From contig CAWCOL010000008.1 in NCBI GenBank assembly GCA_963797175.1, positions 124,001 to 188,000 of the forward strand: a DNA stretch of 64,000 nt. Direction: 5' to 3'. A program made the translations under genes and the position numbers. The DNA is from DATLLN01 sp963797175. GTDB taxonomy: Bacteria; Actinomycetota; Thermoleophilia; Gaiellales; JAICJC01. The notes below the pieces were generated by a model. The model ran no database searches and was not told the origin of the DNA. It worked only from the letters and a program-made list of their open reading frames with translations. Below are positions 7,628 through 15,992 of the stretch, piece by piece (within the stretch, counting starts at the first letter, position 1; every line of letters starts with the position of its first letter).

Positions 7628-9021
7628 GGCCCGAGCGACTGGCGGTAGCGGTCAAGCACCCGGCCGCTCTCGTCCACGAACCGGTAGCCGACCGCGTCCC
7701 CAGCGATCTGGATGCGGAGGAAGCCGTAGGTGATCAGCGAGACCTGCGCTCCCGGCGTGGCGGGCGTGAAGCGGGCGCTGCCCGCGCCCTCGCCGCCGGT
7801 GCCGACGATGAACTCGAGCACCCCGGCCCGCACCTGTCGCTCGTAGCGATGCAGGTGCCCAGCCAGGATCGCCGCGACGTGCCGCCGGCGCAGCAGGGGC
7901 ATGATCGCGTTGTCCGCAGGGATCGGGCGGTGCAGGAGGACGAACCGCACCGGACAGGCGGTACCACAGCTCCCCAGGGTGCGGCGCGCGAAGGCGAGCG
8001 CCGAGCGGTCAGCCTGGAGCCCGAGCACCACCACCTGCACCGGGCCGTAGCGCACTGCGTACTGATGGCCGGGGAGGTGGAGCGCCGAGATCACCGCCGC
8101 GCCGTCGCGCCAGGCGAGGTCGTGCTCGCCCAGAGCAGCGACCATCGGCGCCTCGGCCAGCAGCGGGCGCAGCGGGGCGAAGATCGCACGGTCGAGCACG
8201 GGAGGAGCCGCCAGTAGGTACGCGTTGTCGCCGGCCGAGAGAACGAGCCCGGGATCGGCGGCTGCGGCCAGGCGCCCCACGGCGTACTCGTGCGCATTCC
8301 CGGATCCGTAGTCACCGAAGGCGACGAGCGTGACCGGCGCGGCCGCGGTGGCGGGCGCCGTCGTCAGCGTGCCGGCGGCCGCCGAGCGGCCCGAGATGTT
8401 GGCCGTCCACGCGTATCGGGTGCCGGGCCGAAGACCACTGACCTCCCCCTTCACGGCGTCGATCGTCGTCCCGTCGGCGGCCAGCACCCGCAGGGTCACC
8501 GGGCCTTCGCCGCCGCGCCGCTGCCAGGCGAAGTCGGCGGCGTGGGTGGTGACACGCGTCAGGTACGGGCCGCGGGTGAAGGCTCCAGGGGGCGGTTGCA
8601 GCAGGTAGCGCGAGCCGTACCAGGTCAGCGCGACGACCGCGGCCAGCAGCAGAGCGGTGGCGATCGTCAGCGACGCGAGGACGCGCCGCACGCCCGCTGT
8701 GGCGGGGAGCGTCGCCCGGCGGGCCTCCCGGCCGGAGGCGAGCGGGACGATCTGCAGCACCGCGATCGCCACCGCGGTCAGCCGGAGGGCCTGGGACGGA
8801 ACGGCCAGCAGCAGCGGGGCGGCGAGCGTCAGCGCAGAGCAGGTCACGTCGAGCCGGCGCCGCGGCGGCACGAGGTCGGCGCTGAGCGATGCCAGCGCCA
8901 GCAGCGCGCCGACCAGCAGCGCCGGCGCCACGGCCACGTCCGCCACGATCGGGTCGGAGATCGTCGAGGCTGCCGCCAGTGCGATCGCGACGCCGATCAG
9001 CAGCAGGCGCAGCGGCCACAT
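7624..9021 (-). CDS. Membrane-anchored metallophosphoesterase (purple acid phosphatase-like)
   Basis: A 465-residue protein. The first 160 residues hold about five hydrophobic helices. A short beta-domain follows (about 160-235, with the pattern of purple acid phosphatase N-terminal domains), then a calcineurin-like phosphoesterase domain. Metal-binding motifs are visible: VAFGDYGSGN, LSAGDNAY, a GEHD motif (ALGEHDLAWRD, normally GNHD), LLHRPIP and ILAGHLHRYER. The replacement of Asn by Glu in GNHD is unusual, so activity is uncertain. The catalytic domain would lie outside the membrane. I start at the ATG at 9021; longer frames lack homology. Confidence 0.8.
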   Translation of the reverse strand: MWPLRLLLIGVAIALAAASTISDPIVADVAVAPALLVGALLALASLSADLVPPRRRLDVTCSALTLAAPLLLAVPSQALRLTAVAIAVLQIVPLASGREARRATLPATAGVRRVLASLTIATALLLAAVVALTWYGSRYLLQPPPGAFTRGPYLTRVTTHAADFAWQRRGGEGPVTLRVLAADGTTIDAVKGEVSGLRPGTRYAWTANISGRSAAAGTLTTAPATAAAPVTLVAFGDYGSGNAHEYAVGRLAAAADPGLVLSAGDNAYLLAAPPVLDRAIFAPLRPLLAEAPMVAALGEHDLAWRDGAAVISALHLPGHQYAVRYGPVQVVVLGLQADRSALAFARRTLGSCGTACPVRFVLLHRPIPADNAIMPLLRRRHVAAILAGHLHRYERQVRAGVLEFIVGTGGEGAGSARFTPATPGAQVSLITYGFLRIQIAGDAVGYRFVDESGRVLDRYRQSLGP

Positions 9022-9050
9022 GCCTCCGAGCGTAGCAACGCGGGGCGACC

Positions 9051-9635
9051 TCAGCGCGGAGCGCGCCACATGGTGGTGGCGACGGGGCCACCGTCGGGCG
9101 AGCGCATCTGGCCCAGCGGCTCGAACCCGTGCCGCGCGTAGCGCGCGTCGTTCCCCGGGTTGGTGGACTCCAGGTAGGCCGGCATCCCCTCGGCGTCGAT
9201 CAGCGTGAGCCCGTCCGCGAGCAGGCCCATGCCGAACCCGTGGCCGCGGTGGCCGGTGTGCGTTCCCAGCAGGCTGAGGTAGTAGTGCGGCTCCTCCGGC
9301 CGGACGTGCTCGAACTCGCCGAGCAGACGCTCGACTCGGTCGCCCTGCTCGTTGCCGAGCAGCTCGACCAGCAGCGGGCCGACCGCAGCCTCGTCCTCGT
9401 CGGTCAGCTCGTGGCCGCCGGGCGGGATCCAGAGCGCCGCCGCCTCGCGGCCGTCCGTCACGTGCGTCCATCCCTGGCGGACGGCCTCGGTGACGAACGG
9501 CCGCCAGAAGCGGCGGTACTGATCGAGGCGGGCCGCGTCGTCCGGGAACGCCCAGCTCCACACGGGATCGGCGGAGAAGGCGGTCGAGATGACGTCGGTG
9601 ACCGCGTCGTGATCGGCGGCCGTGGCAGTGCGCAT
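9051..9635 (-). CDS. GNAT family N-acetyltransferase
   Basis: A 194-residue acetyltransferase. The acetyl-CoA loop appears as LLGTHTGHRGHGFGMGLL, a variant of the Q/RxxGxG/A motif, and the C-terminal part (STNPGNDARYARHGFEPLG) is the usual last strand-helix region. I prefer the ATG at 9635 because CAGGG lies eight bases upstream; a GTG at 9644 would add three residues. The sequence resembles GNAT proteins often labelled puromycin N-acetyltransferase-like; the substrate is unknown. It lies 29 bases before the phosphoesterase gene. Confidence 0.85.
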   Translation of the reverse strand: MRTATAADHDAVTDVISTAFSADPVWSWAFPDDAARLDQYRRFWRPFVTEAVRQGWTHVTDGREAAALWIPPGGHELTDEDEAAVGPLLVELLGNEQGDRVERLLGEFEHVRPEEPHYYLSLLGTHTGHRGHGFGMGLLADGLTLIDAEGMPAYLESTNPGNDARYARHGFEPLGQMRSPDGGPVATTMWRAPR

Positions 9636-9675
9636 GACCGGCACCCTGCCACGGATCCGCCGTTCGCCGCTGCGG

Positions 9676-10155
9676 CTACGCGGTGACGGCCGCCGCCGCC
9701 TGCTCGAGCTCGGCGATCTCGATCTTGCCCATGCTCATCATGGCGCGCATCACGCGCTGCGCCTTCTCGGGGTCGGGATCGGTCAGCAGCTCGGGGAGGC
9801 GCGTCGGCACGACCTGCCAGGAGACGCCGAAGCGGTCCTTGAGCCAGCCACACGGTCCCGGCTCGCCACCCTCGGTCAGCGCCGTCCAGTAGCCGTCGAC
9901 CTCGGCCTGGTCCTTGCAGTCGATCTGATAGGAGATCGCCTCGCTGAACGTGTACTCGGGGCCGCCGTTGAGCGCCAGGAACGGGTGGCCGTCGAGCTCG
10001 AAGTTGACCGTCATCACGGTGCCCTCGTCGCGGGGGCCGGCCTCGCCGTAGCGGGCGATCCCGGTGATGCGGGAGTTGGGGAAGATGGACGTGTAGAACC
10101 GGGCGGCATCCTCGCCCTCGGTGTCGAACCAGAGGCATGCGGTGAGCTTCGGCAT
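9676..10155 (-). CDS. VOC family protein (PhnB / 3-demethylubiquinone methyltransferase-like fold)
   Basis: A 159-residue protein of the PhnB-like glyoxalase fold. It shows FDTEGEDAARFYTSIFPNSRI near the start, the FxALNGGPEYTFSEAIS segment and the GxxxGPCGWLKDRFGVSWQVVP region typical of these proteins. AAAGGAG precedes the ATG by eight bases. Despite the database name, most members have no shown methyltransferase activity; they are small VOC-fold proteins of unknown substrate. It stands alone with a 138-base upstream gap in which I see no feature. Confidence 0.85.
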   Translation of the reverse strand: MPKLTACLWFDTEGEDAARFYTSIFPNSRITGIARYGEAGPRDEGTVMTVNFELDGHPFLALNGGPEYTFSEAISYQIDCKDQAEVDGYWTALTEGGEPGPCGWLKDRFGVSWQVVPTRLPELLTDPDPEKAQRVMRAMMSMGKIEIAELEQAAAAVTA

Positions 10156-10293
10156 CGTGTCGCTCCTTTCAGGGCGGACGGTGGGATCTGAGAGGTAGAC
10201 GACCGGCGTGCGCCAAACTCATCGGCCCGAACGATCCGGTGACCAGCACCGAGTCGGCGCTGAGCGGGGGTTGCACACACCAGGGGCCGGCCG

Positions 10294-10629
10294 TCAGCCC
10301 AGGCGGTGCCGGCGCTCCTCCTCCTCGACCGTCCGCTCGGCCGTGGGGTTCGCCTCCAGGCGGGCGTCGGGGATCGGGTCGCCGCTCTCCACCGACAGGC
10401 CGTACGTGCCGTCGTTGAGCCGCTCCTCGGCGCGCTCGACGGCGCTCAGCTGACCCTTCAGGTCGTCGATCCGGCCCTGATCGAACTCGTTCTGGTACGT
10501 GTCCGAGGCGTCGTCCGCCATCTCGGTCGTCGAGAGCTCGTCGTTCGCCTCGATCGACGCGCTGCGAAGCGCCTCTTCGATCCGCTCCCGCTCGCCGGCG
10601 AGCAGCTCGCGCGCTCGTGCCTCGTCCAT
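10294..10629 (-). CDS. DksA/TraR-like protein lacking the zinc-finger cysteines
   Basis: A 111-residue protein. An N-terminal coiled-coil (about residues 1-70, ending QLSAVERAEERL) is followed by the NDGTYG element that marks the start of the DksA C4 zinc finger. The usual CxxC...CxxC is gone: the segment reads GTYGLSVESGDPIP and then RLEANPTAERT. The positions normally held by Cys are Ser, Gly-adjacent residues and Thr. DksA family proteins insert the coiled coil into the RNA polymerase secondary channel. A Cys-less form might act without redox or zinc control. It is 46 bases downstream of the GGDEF gene and may share its transcript. Confidence 0.75.
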   Translation of the reverse strand: MDEARARELLAGERERIEEALRSASIEANDELSTTEMADDASDTYQNEFDQGRIDDLKGQLSAVERAEERLNDGTYGLSVESGDPIPDARLEANPTAERTVEEEERRHRLG

Positions 10630-10675
10630 CGCTCGTGTCCTCCTTGGGTCGGAGCCCGGGGTCTCGGGAGGGACG

Positions 10676-11650
10676 CTACTCGATGCGGCCGCGGTCGGCT
10701 TTGCGCCGGCGCTTCTCGGCGTGCATCCGCTCGCCGGCGCGGCGCAGCACCTCGCGTGGCTGCTCGCCCTCGCCGGCGACGACGGCGCCGGCGCTCGCGC
10801 CGGGACGCAGCGCCCGGATCTCGGGCGCCAACGGCGACGGGTCGAAGGCGGCGCCGATCGCGTCGCACAGCTGCTCGGCGCGGGCGGCGCGGTCACCCTC
10901 GACCAGGACGACGAACTCGTCGCCGCCGAGCCGGGCCACGAAGTGCCCGGCGGCCGCCGTCCGGACGGCCTGGGCGAGGAGGGAGATGAGCGCATCGCCG
11001 GCGTGGTAGCCGATCGTGTTGTTCACGACCCGCAGGCCGTCGGCGTCGATCAGCACCACGGCCAGCGGCCGGCCGCGCGACGCGACGGCGTCCAGCTCGC
11101 GGTCGAGGGCCCGCCGGTTGGCCACGCCGGTCAGCTGGTCGGTCAGGGCCATCCGCCGCAGCTCGCGGAGGGCCAGGCAGCTGTGCAGCGCCGGCGCGGT
11201 CAGTTCGGCGTACACGCGCAGGTGCTCCCGCTCCTGCCTGCGGAACCAGGCGTCCTCGCCCTCCCGCTCGATCACCAGCTCGGCGATCTGCGCGCCCTGG
11301 GCGATCAGGCGGATCACGAGCTCGAGGCCGGCCCCGGTGCGGCGCATCGACGACCGGCGGCGCAGCGACGTGTCCGCGCCGTGGACGACGACGTGGGCGG
11401 GTTGCTCCGCGGCGACCGTATCCTCGCTGACGGCGGCCGGATCCAGGTTGTCCAGCCGGGCGGCGGCGCCGGGGCACACGTACTCGGCGCCCTGGACGAT
11501 CGACGTGACGATCGCGTCGAGGCGCCGCGCCCGCAGCACGGAGTCCACGACCAGCGGCAGCCGGCGGTAGAAGGCCTGGTCGGCGCCGTCGTCGTACTCG
11601 TGGTCGTCGGGCGGGGCCGGGAGCCACTCGATCGGTGAGGCCTCGCTCAT
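10676..11650 (-). CDS. GGDEF domain protein (probable diguanylate cyclase)
   Basis: A 324-residue soluble protein. The C-terminal 165 residues form a GGDEF domain with an intact active-site loop (ARLGGDEFVVLVEGD), the DADGLRVVNNTIGYHAGD segment and a helix ending AGERMHAEKRRR. The N-terminal 150 residues resemble a GAF-like sensory domain without obvious membrane segments. The expected activity is synthesis of cyclic di-GMP from GTP. No RxxD inhibitory site is clear. The ATG at 11650 starts it, divergent from the UBP zinc-finger operon across 131 bases. Its downstream neighbour is the DksA-like gene. Confidence 0.9.
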   Translation of the reverse strand: MSEASPIEWLPAPPDDHEYDDGADQAFYRRLPLVVDSVLRARRLDAIVTSIVQGAEYVCPGAAARLDNLDPAAVSEDTVAAEQPAHVVVHGADTSLRRRSSMRRTGAGLELVIRLIAQGAQIAELVIEREGEDAWFRRQEREHLRVYAELTAPALHSCLALRELRRMALTDQLTGVANRRALDRELDAVASRGRPLAVVLIDADGLRVVNNTIGYHAGDALISLLAQAVRTAAAGHFVARLGGDEFVVLVEGDRAARAEQLCDAIGAAFDPSPLAPEIRALRPGASAGAVVAGEGEQPREVLRRAGERMHAEKRRRKADRGRIE

Positions 11651-11781
11651 TCGCTCACACGCTAGAGAGGATCGCGCACGGCCGCCGCCCCCTCTCCGGG
11701 TGCACTGCCTACCGCGGACCGGGGAGGCTTGTCATCTAGTGTGCGTAACGCCGGCGAGAACCATCGACGAGGGAGTGCACC

Positions 11782-12075
11782 GTGGCCGCGACCTGCTCAC
11801 ATCTCGACCAGATCGAGCTGACCGAGCTGCCCGAGTCGATCCCGGGCTGCGAGGACTGCCTGAAGATCGGCGCGCGGTGGCTGCACCTGCGCATGTGCAC
11901 CACGTGCGGGCACATCGGCTGCTGCGACTCGTCGCCGAACCGGCACGCCACGGCGCACGTCGGCGAGAGCGGCCACCTCGTCATCCGCTCGGCCGAGCCC
12001 GGCGAGGACTGGTTCTGGTGCTATGAGGACGAGGTCGCGTTCTCGGTGTCGGCAACCGGAGATGGCGGGCCGTGA
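11782..12075 (+). CDS. UBP-type zinc finger protein
   Basis: A 97-residue protein that is almost entirely a ZnF-UBP domain. Metal ligands are visible as CSHL near the start, CEDC, CTTCGHIGCCD, and the His pair in RHATAHVGESGHLV. GAGGGAG lies upstream of the GTG start. In eukaryotes the domain binds ubiquitin C termini; in bacteria its role is unknown. It is the first gene of a four-gene operon (overlaps of 4, 4 and 4 bases) with a receiver-oxidoreductase fusion, a histidine kinase and a cupin. It may be the sensory or adaptor part of that redox-signalling set. Confidence 0.9.
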   Translation: MAATCSHLDQIELTELPESIPGCEDCLKIGARWLHLRMCTTCGHIGCCDSSPNRHATAHVGESGHLVIRSAEPGEDWFWCYEDEVAFSVSATGDGGP

Positions 12076-13748
12076 ACGCCGAGGCCGAGGCTCCCCGGCC
12101 CGTCGTCCTGGCGGTTGACGACGAGCCGTCGGTCGCCCGCGCGGTCGAGCGCGACCTGCGCCGCCGCTACGGCCGCGACTACCGCGTGCTCCGGGCCGAG
12201 AGCGGTCAGGAGGCGCTGGCGACGCTGCGCGAGTCGAAGCTGCGCGGCTCCCGGATCGCCCTGATGATCGTCGACCAGCGGATGCCGGCCATGTCCGGCG
12301 TCGAGTTCCTGGAACAGGCGATCGAGCTCGCGCCCGAGAGCAAGCGCGTGCTGCTGACCGCCTACGCCGACACGCAGGCGGCGATCGACGCCATCAACCG
12401 CGTCTCGCTCGACCACTACCTGCTGAAGCCGTGGGATCCGCCGGAGGAGCAGCTGTACCCGGTGGTGGACGACCTGCTCGATGCCTGGCGGGCCGAGGCG
12501 CCTGCCGCGGTCGACCGGATCCGGGTGGTCGGACACCGCTGGTCGCGCGAGTCGCACGATGCGCGCGACTTCCTGGCGCGAAACCAGGTGCCCTACCGGT
12601 GGCTGGACGTCGAGCGCGACGACGACGCCCGCCGCCTGCTGGCCGCCGCCGACGGCGCGGCGGCCCTGCCGATGGTGCTGTTCCCGGACGGCGCCGTCCT
12701 GCACGGTCCGTCCGTGGCCGAGCTGGCGGAGGCAGCGGGCGTCCTGCGCCGGGCCGAGCTGCCGTTCTACGACCTGATCATCATCGGCGGCGGCCCAGCC
12801 GGCCTGGCCGCGGCGGTTTACGGCGCGTCGGAGGGGTTGCAGACCGCGCTGATCGAGCGCGACGCCCCCGGCGGCCAGGCGGGGCAGAGCTCGCGCATCG
12901 AGAACTACCTGGGCTTCCCGGTCGGTCTCAGCGGCGGCGATCTGGCCCGCCGCGCGACCACACAGGCGCAGCGGTTCGGCGCCGAGCTGCTGACGGTGCA
13001 GGAGGCGACCCACATCGACGAGCGGGGGCCGGCCAAGGTCGTGCGCCTGGCCGGGGGCGACGAAGTGGGGGCGTCGGCGATCATCGTCTCGACCGGCGTC
13101 GACTACCGGCGGCTGGATGCCCCGGGGATCGAGGAGCTGACCGGTCGCGGCGTGTACTACGGCGGGTCGCGCAGCGAGGGCGTCTCCTGCCGCGACGAGC
13201 GCGTGGTTGTCGTCGGCGGCGCGAACTCCGCGGGCCAGGCGGCGATCTTCTTCTCGTCCTACGCGCAGCACGTCACAGTCCTCTGCCGTGGCAGCGATCT
13301 CGCCAAGAGCATGTCCCGCTACCTGATCGACACGATCGAGTCGACGCCCAACATCGATGTCCGCCTGAACGGCGAGGTGGCCGCGGCCCACGGTGAGGAG
13401 TCGCTGGAGCGGATCACGATCCGTGACAGCCGCACTGGCGAGACGGAGGAGCTCGATCTGGCCGCGATGTTCGTGTTCATCGGGGCTCGCCCACAGACCG
13501 CCTGGCTGCCGCACGAGGTCGCCCGCGACGCGCGCGGCTTCGTCCTCGCCGGCGCCGAGGTGCTGCTGGAGGACGTGCGGCCGCGCTGGCGCCTCGACCG
13601 CCAGCCGTACCTGCTCGAGACGAGTATGCCGGGCGTGTTCGTCGCCGGCGACGTGCGCAGCGAGTCGATGAAGCGGGTCGCGTCCGCCGTGGGCGAGGGG
13701 TCGATGGCGGTGCACTTCGTCCACGAGTACCTGGCCAAGATGGGATGA
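12072..13748 (+). CDS. Response regulator receiver fused to a thioredoxin reductase-like FAD oxidoreductase
   Basis: A 558-residue fusion. Residues 10-130 are a receiver domain with acidic pocket D16/D17, phospho-acceptor D68 (IVDQRMP), the Thr in LLTAYAD and the Lys in LLKPWD. Residues 155-235 look like a degenerate thioredoxin/glutaredoxin fold. From about 240 follows a thioredoxin reductase-type module with FAD motif IIGGGPAGLAA, NAD(P) motif VVVGGANSAGQAA and C-terminal FAD motif GVFVAGDVR. The redox CxxC normally present is absent: the region reads YGGSRSEGVSC. GTGA overlap with the UBP gene and ATGA overlap with the kinase gene imply co-translation. The likely model is control of an oxidoreductase by phosphorylation. 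Confidence 0.9.
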   Translation: MNAEAEAPRPVVLAVDDEPSVARAVERDLRRRYGRDYRVLRAESGQEALATLRESKLRGSRIALMIVDQRMPAMSGVEFLEQAIELAPESKRVLLTAYADTQAAIDAINRVSLDHYLLKPWDPPEEQLYPVVDDLLDAWRAEAPAAVDRIRVVGHRWSRESHDARDFLARNQVPYRWLDVERDDDARRLLAAADGAAALPMVLFPDGAVLHGPSVAELAEAAGVLRRAELPFYDLIIIGGGPAGLAAAVYGASEGLQTALIERDAPGGQAGQSSRIENYLGFPVGLSGGDLARRATTQAQRFGAELLTVQEATHIDERGPAKVVRLAGGDEVGASAIIVSTGVDYRRLDAPGIEELTGRGVYYGGSRSEGVSCRDERVVVVGGANSAGQAAIFFSSYAQHVTVLCRGSDLAKSMSRYLIDTIESTPNIDVRLNGEVAAAHGEESLERITIRDSRTGETEELDLAAMFVFIGARPQTAWLPHEVARDARGFVLAGAEVLLEDVRPRWRLDRQPYLLETSMPGVFVAGDVRSESMKRVASAVGEGSMAVHFVHEYLAKMG

Positions 13749-15127
13749 TCTCCCAGCTCCGCGAGATGGACCTGTTCGAGGCGGTGGACGACGCCGATCT
13801 GGAGGCGTTCGTGGCCCGTTCGGACGAGCAGCACCTCGCCGTCGGCGACCTGCTGTTCATGGAGGGCAAGCCGATCGGCCGCGCCTGGGCCGTGCTCGAG
13901 GGACGGATCGAGTGGTCGCGCTGCGTCAACGGCATCGACGTGATCCTCAGCGAGCGCGTGGCCCCGACCTACGCCGGCGCGTCGAATGCCCTGACCGGAG
14001 ATCCTGCCGTCGCCACCGGCCGCGCGTCCACGCCCGTTCGCGCCCTGGTCTGGACGGCCGAGGAGTTCCGCGATTTCCTGACCGCACATCCCGACGCCCA
14101 GCAGGTCGCCGTGCGGCTGATCGGTCCCGTGGCGCAGGCCGCCGAGTCAGCCCTGCGCCAGCAGGAGAAGCTGGCCGCGCTGGGCACGCTCTCGGCCGGC
14201 CTCGCCCACGAGATGAACAACCCGGCCGCCGCGGCCCGGCGCACCGCCAGCGAGCTGGACGCCGCGCTGGCAACGCTCCAGGACACCGTCAAGCGGTTCG
14301 TCTCCAGCGGCCTCGAGCGCGAGGGCGCGGGGAAGCTGGTCGTGCTCCAGCAGCAGGCGCTCGATCGGGCGGCGGAGGTCGAGGACGCCGGCAGCGCGGT
14401 CGATGCGGCCGACCGCGAGGACCTGCTCGCGGCCCGGATCGACGCGCTCGGGCAGGATGGCTGGCGCCTCGCCGAGCCGCTGGCCCGGGCAGGTCTGGAC
14501 GAGGCCTGGCTGGACGCCGTCGCCGAGACGGCGGGGCCGGCGACGGGGCCGGCGCTGGAGTGGGTGGCCGCCTCGCTGACGGCCCACACCCTGGTGGCCG
14601 AGCTGCACGAGAGCACCGGACGCATCTCCGACCTGGTGGGCGCGGTCAAGGACTACACGCACATGGACCGGGCGGCGGTCGAGGACGTTGACGTGCACGA
14701 CGGCATCGACAGCACGCTCACCATCCTCGGGCACAAGCTCAAGAAGGGCAGCATCAAGGTGGACCGCCGCTACGACCGGTCGCTGCCCAGGGTGACGGTG
14801 CACGGGTCGGAGCTGAACCAGGTGTGGACGAACCTGCTGGTCAACGCGGTGGACGCCCTGAACGGCTCCGGCACCATCACGATCACCACCCGGGGCGCGC
14901 CGGACGGGCTGGCCGTCGAGATTGCCGACGACGGGCCGGGCATCCCCGACGATGTCAGCTCGCGGATCTTCGAGCCCTTCTTCACGACCAAGGCGGTCGG
15001 CAAGGGCACCGGCCTGGGCCTCGACATCGCCCGCCGCATCGTCCGCGCCCACCACGGGCACATCACCGTCGCCTCGCGGCCGGGCGCGACCGCATTCACC
15101 GTCTGGCTGCCCGCCGCGGCGACGTGA
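13745..15127 (+). CDS. Cyclic-nucleotide-binding-domain sensor histidine kinase
   Basis: A 460-residue soluble kinase. Residues 1-120 form a Crp-like cyclic nucleotide binding domain. The dimerisation/phosphoacceptor domain follows, with His155 in GLAHEMNNPAA. The C terminus is an ATPase domain with the N box (NQVWTNLLVNAVDAL), G1 (IADDGPGIPDD), the F box (FEPFFTTK) and G2 (GKGTGLGLDIARR). No membrane segment is seen, so it senses a cytoplasmic signal. The ATG overlaps the upstream stop (ATGA) of the receiver-oxidoreductase fusion, its probable phosphorylation partner. The cupin gene overlaps its end. Confidence 0.92.
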   Translation: MISQLREMDLFEAVDDADLEAFVARSDEQHLAVGDLLFMEGKPIGRAWAVLEGRIEWSRCVNGIDVILSERVAPTYAGASNALTGDPAVATGRASTPVRALVWTAEEFRDFLTAHPDAQQVAVRLIGPVAQAAESALRQQEKLAALGTLSAGLAHEMNNPAAAARRTASELDAALATLQDTVKRFVSSGLEREGAGKLVVLQQQALDRAAEVEDAGSAVDAADREDLLAARIDALGQDGWRLAEPLARAGLDEAWLDAVAETAGPATGPALEWVAASLTAHTLVAELHESTGRISDLVGAVKDYTHMDRAAVEDVDVHDGIDSTLTILGHKLKKGSIKVDRRYDRSLPRVTVHGSELNQVWTNLLVNAVDALNGSGTITITTRGAPDGLAVEIADDGPGIPDDVSSRIFEPFFTTKAVGKGTGLGLDIARRIVRAHHGHITVASRPGATAFTVWLPAAAT

Positions 15128-15471
15128 GCCGGCAGCCGACCAGGATCTCCGTCGCCGACCTGCCCGGCATCGCCGCGCGCTGCTTCGAGGGCGCCGAGCA
15201 CGGCACCGGCGTCTCCTTCTACGTGATCGACGCCCCGCCCGGCTACCGGCCGGGCCTGCACGTCCACCCCTACGACGAGGTCTTCGTCGTCCACGAGGGC
15301 ACCGGCACGTTCACCGCCGGCGACGACACCGTCGCGGCGGGAGCGGGGGAGGTGCTGATCGTGCCCGCCGGCACGCCTCATACGTTCCGCAACGAGACGG
15401 ACGCCCCGCTGCGGATGCTCGGCATCCACGTCACGGCGGAGATGGCGACCGACTGGCTGGAGCCGGAGTGA
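15124..15471 (+). CDS. Small cupin domain protein
   Basis: A 115-residue single-domain cupin. The metal-binding motif 1 is visible as PGLHVHPYDEVFVVHEGTG (HxH...E) and motif 2 as PAGTPHTFRNET. I start at the GTG at 15124, which overlaps the kinase stop (GTGA). Cupins of this type bind a divalent metal and act as small-molecule sensors or enzymes; the function here is unknown. Being the last gene of the redox-signalling operon suggests a sensing or metabolic accessory role. Its 3' end overlaps the convergent acetyltransferase gene by 41 bases. Confidence 0.85.
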   Translation: MSRQPTRISVADLPGIAARCFEGAEHGTGVSFYVIDAPPGYRPGLHVHPYDEVFVVHEGTGTFTAGDDTVAAGAGEVLIVPAGTPHTFRNETDAPLRMLGIHVTAEMATDWLEPE

Positions 15472-15973
15472 CCCGGCGCAGGCGCAGCTCGTCGATGTCG
15501 AGCCCGGGGACGGGGCGGCGGGCGCCGTCCGGCGCGAACCCGGCCGCCGCGTAGACCGCCGCGGCGCGGTCGTTGCCGGCGAAGTGCCACAGCACCACCG
15601 GGTCGAGGCCGCGGGCGACCAGGTCGTCCGTCAGCCAGGCCAGCATCGCCCGGCCCGCGCCGCGGCCCTGATCGGCAGGCTGCACGTAGAGCCCGGCCAC
15701 CTCGCCCGCGCCTCGTGCGTCAGGTTCGGGGCACGGCTCGCTGCGCCCGTAGCCGATCACGCGGTCTGCGCGGGTGGCGACGATCAGCCGGTGGCCGGGC
15801 GGCGTGTCGCGGGCGTAGGCACCCCACTCGGCCGCCTCCGTCGCCTCGTCCAGCCCGGCCAGCGCCGCCGCCGGCAGCAGCCCCGCATACGCGCGGCGCC
15901 AGGTCTGCACCTTGATCCGGCCGATGGCCTCGCCGTCGGCCTCCGCGGCCGGGCGCAGCGTGACGTCCTGCAT
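15431..15973 (-). CDS. GNAT family N-acetyltransferase
   Basis: A 180-residue acetyltransferase. The acetyl-CoA binding motif is clear (VQPADQGRGAGRAML), followed by VLWHFAGNDRAAAVYAAAGF, the usual last helix-strand. The N-terminal part (IKVQTWRRAYAGLLP) matches the common subgroup that includes RimI-like and ElaA-like enzymes of unknown substrate. It starts at the ATG at 15973. Its C-terminal 14 codons overlap the cupin gene on the other strand, an unusually large convergent overlap. The substrate is not predictable. Confidence 0.88.
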   Translation of the reverse strand: MQDVTLRPAAEADGEAIGRIKVQTWRRAYAGLLPAAALAGLDEATEAAEWGAYARDTPPGHRLIVATRADRVIGYGRSEPCPEPDARGAGEVAGLYVQPADQGRGAGRAMLAWLTDDLVARGLDPVVLWHFAGNDRAAAVYAAAGFAPDGARRPVPGLDIDELRLRRVTPAPASRSPSPP

Positions 15974-15992
15974 GCGCGAACGCTACCCGGCG

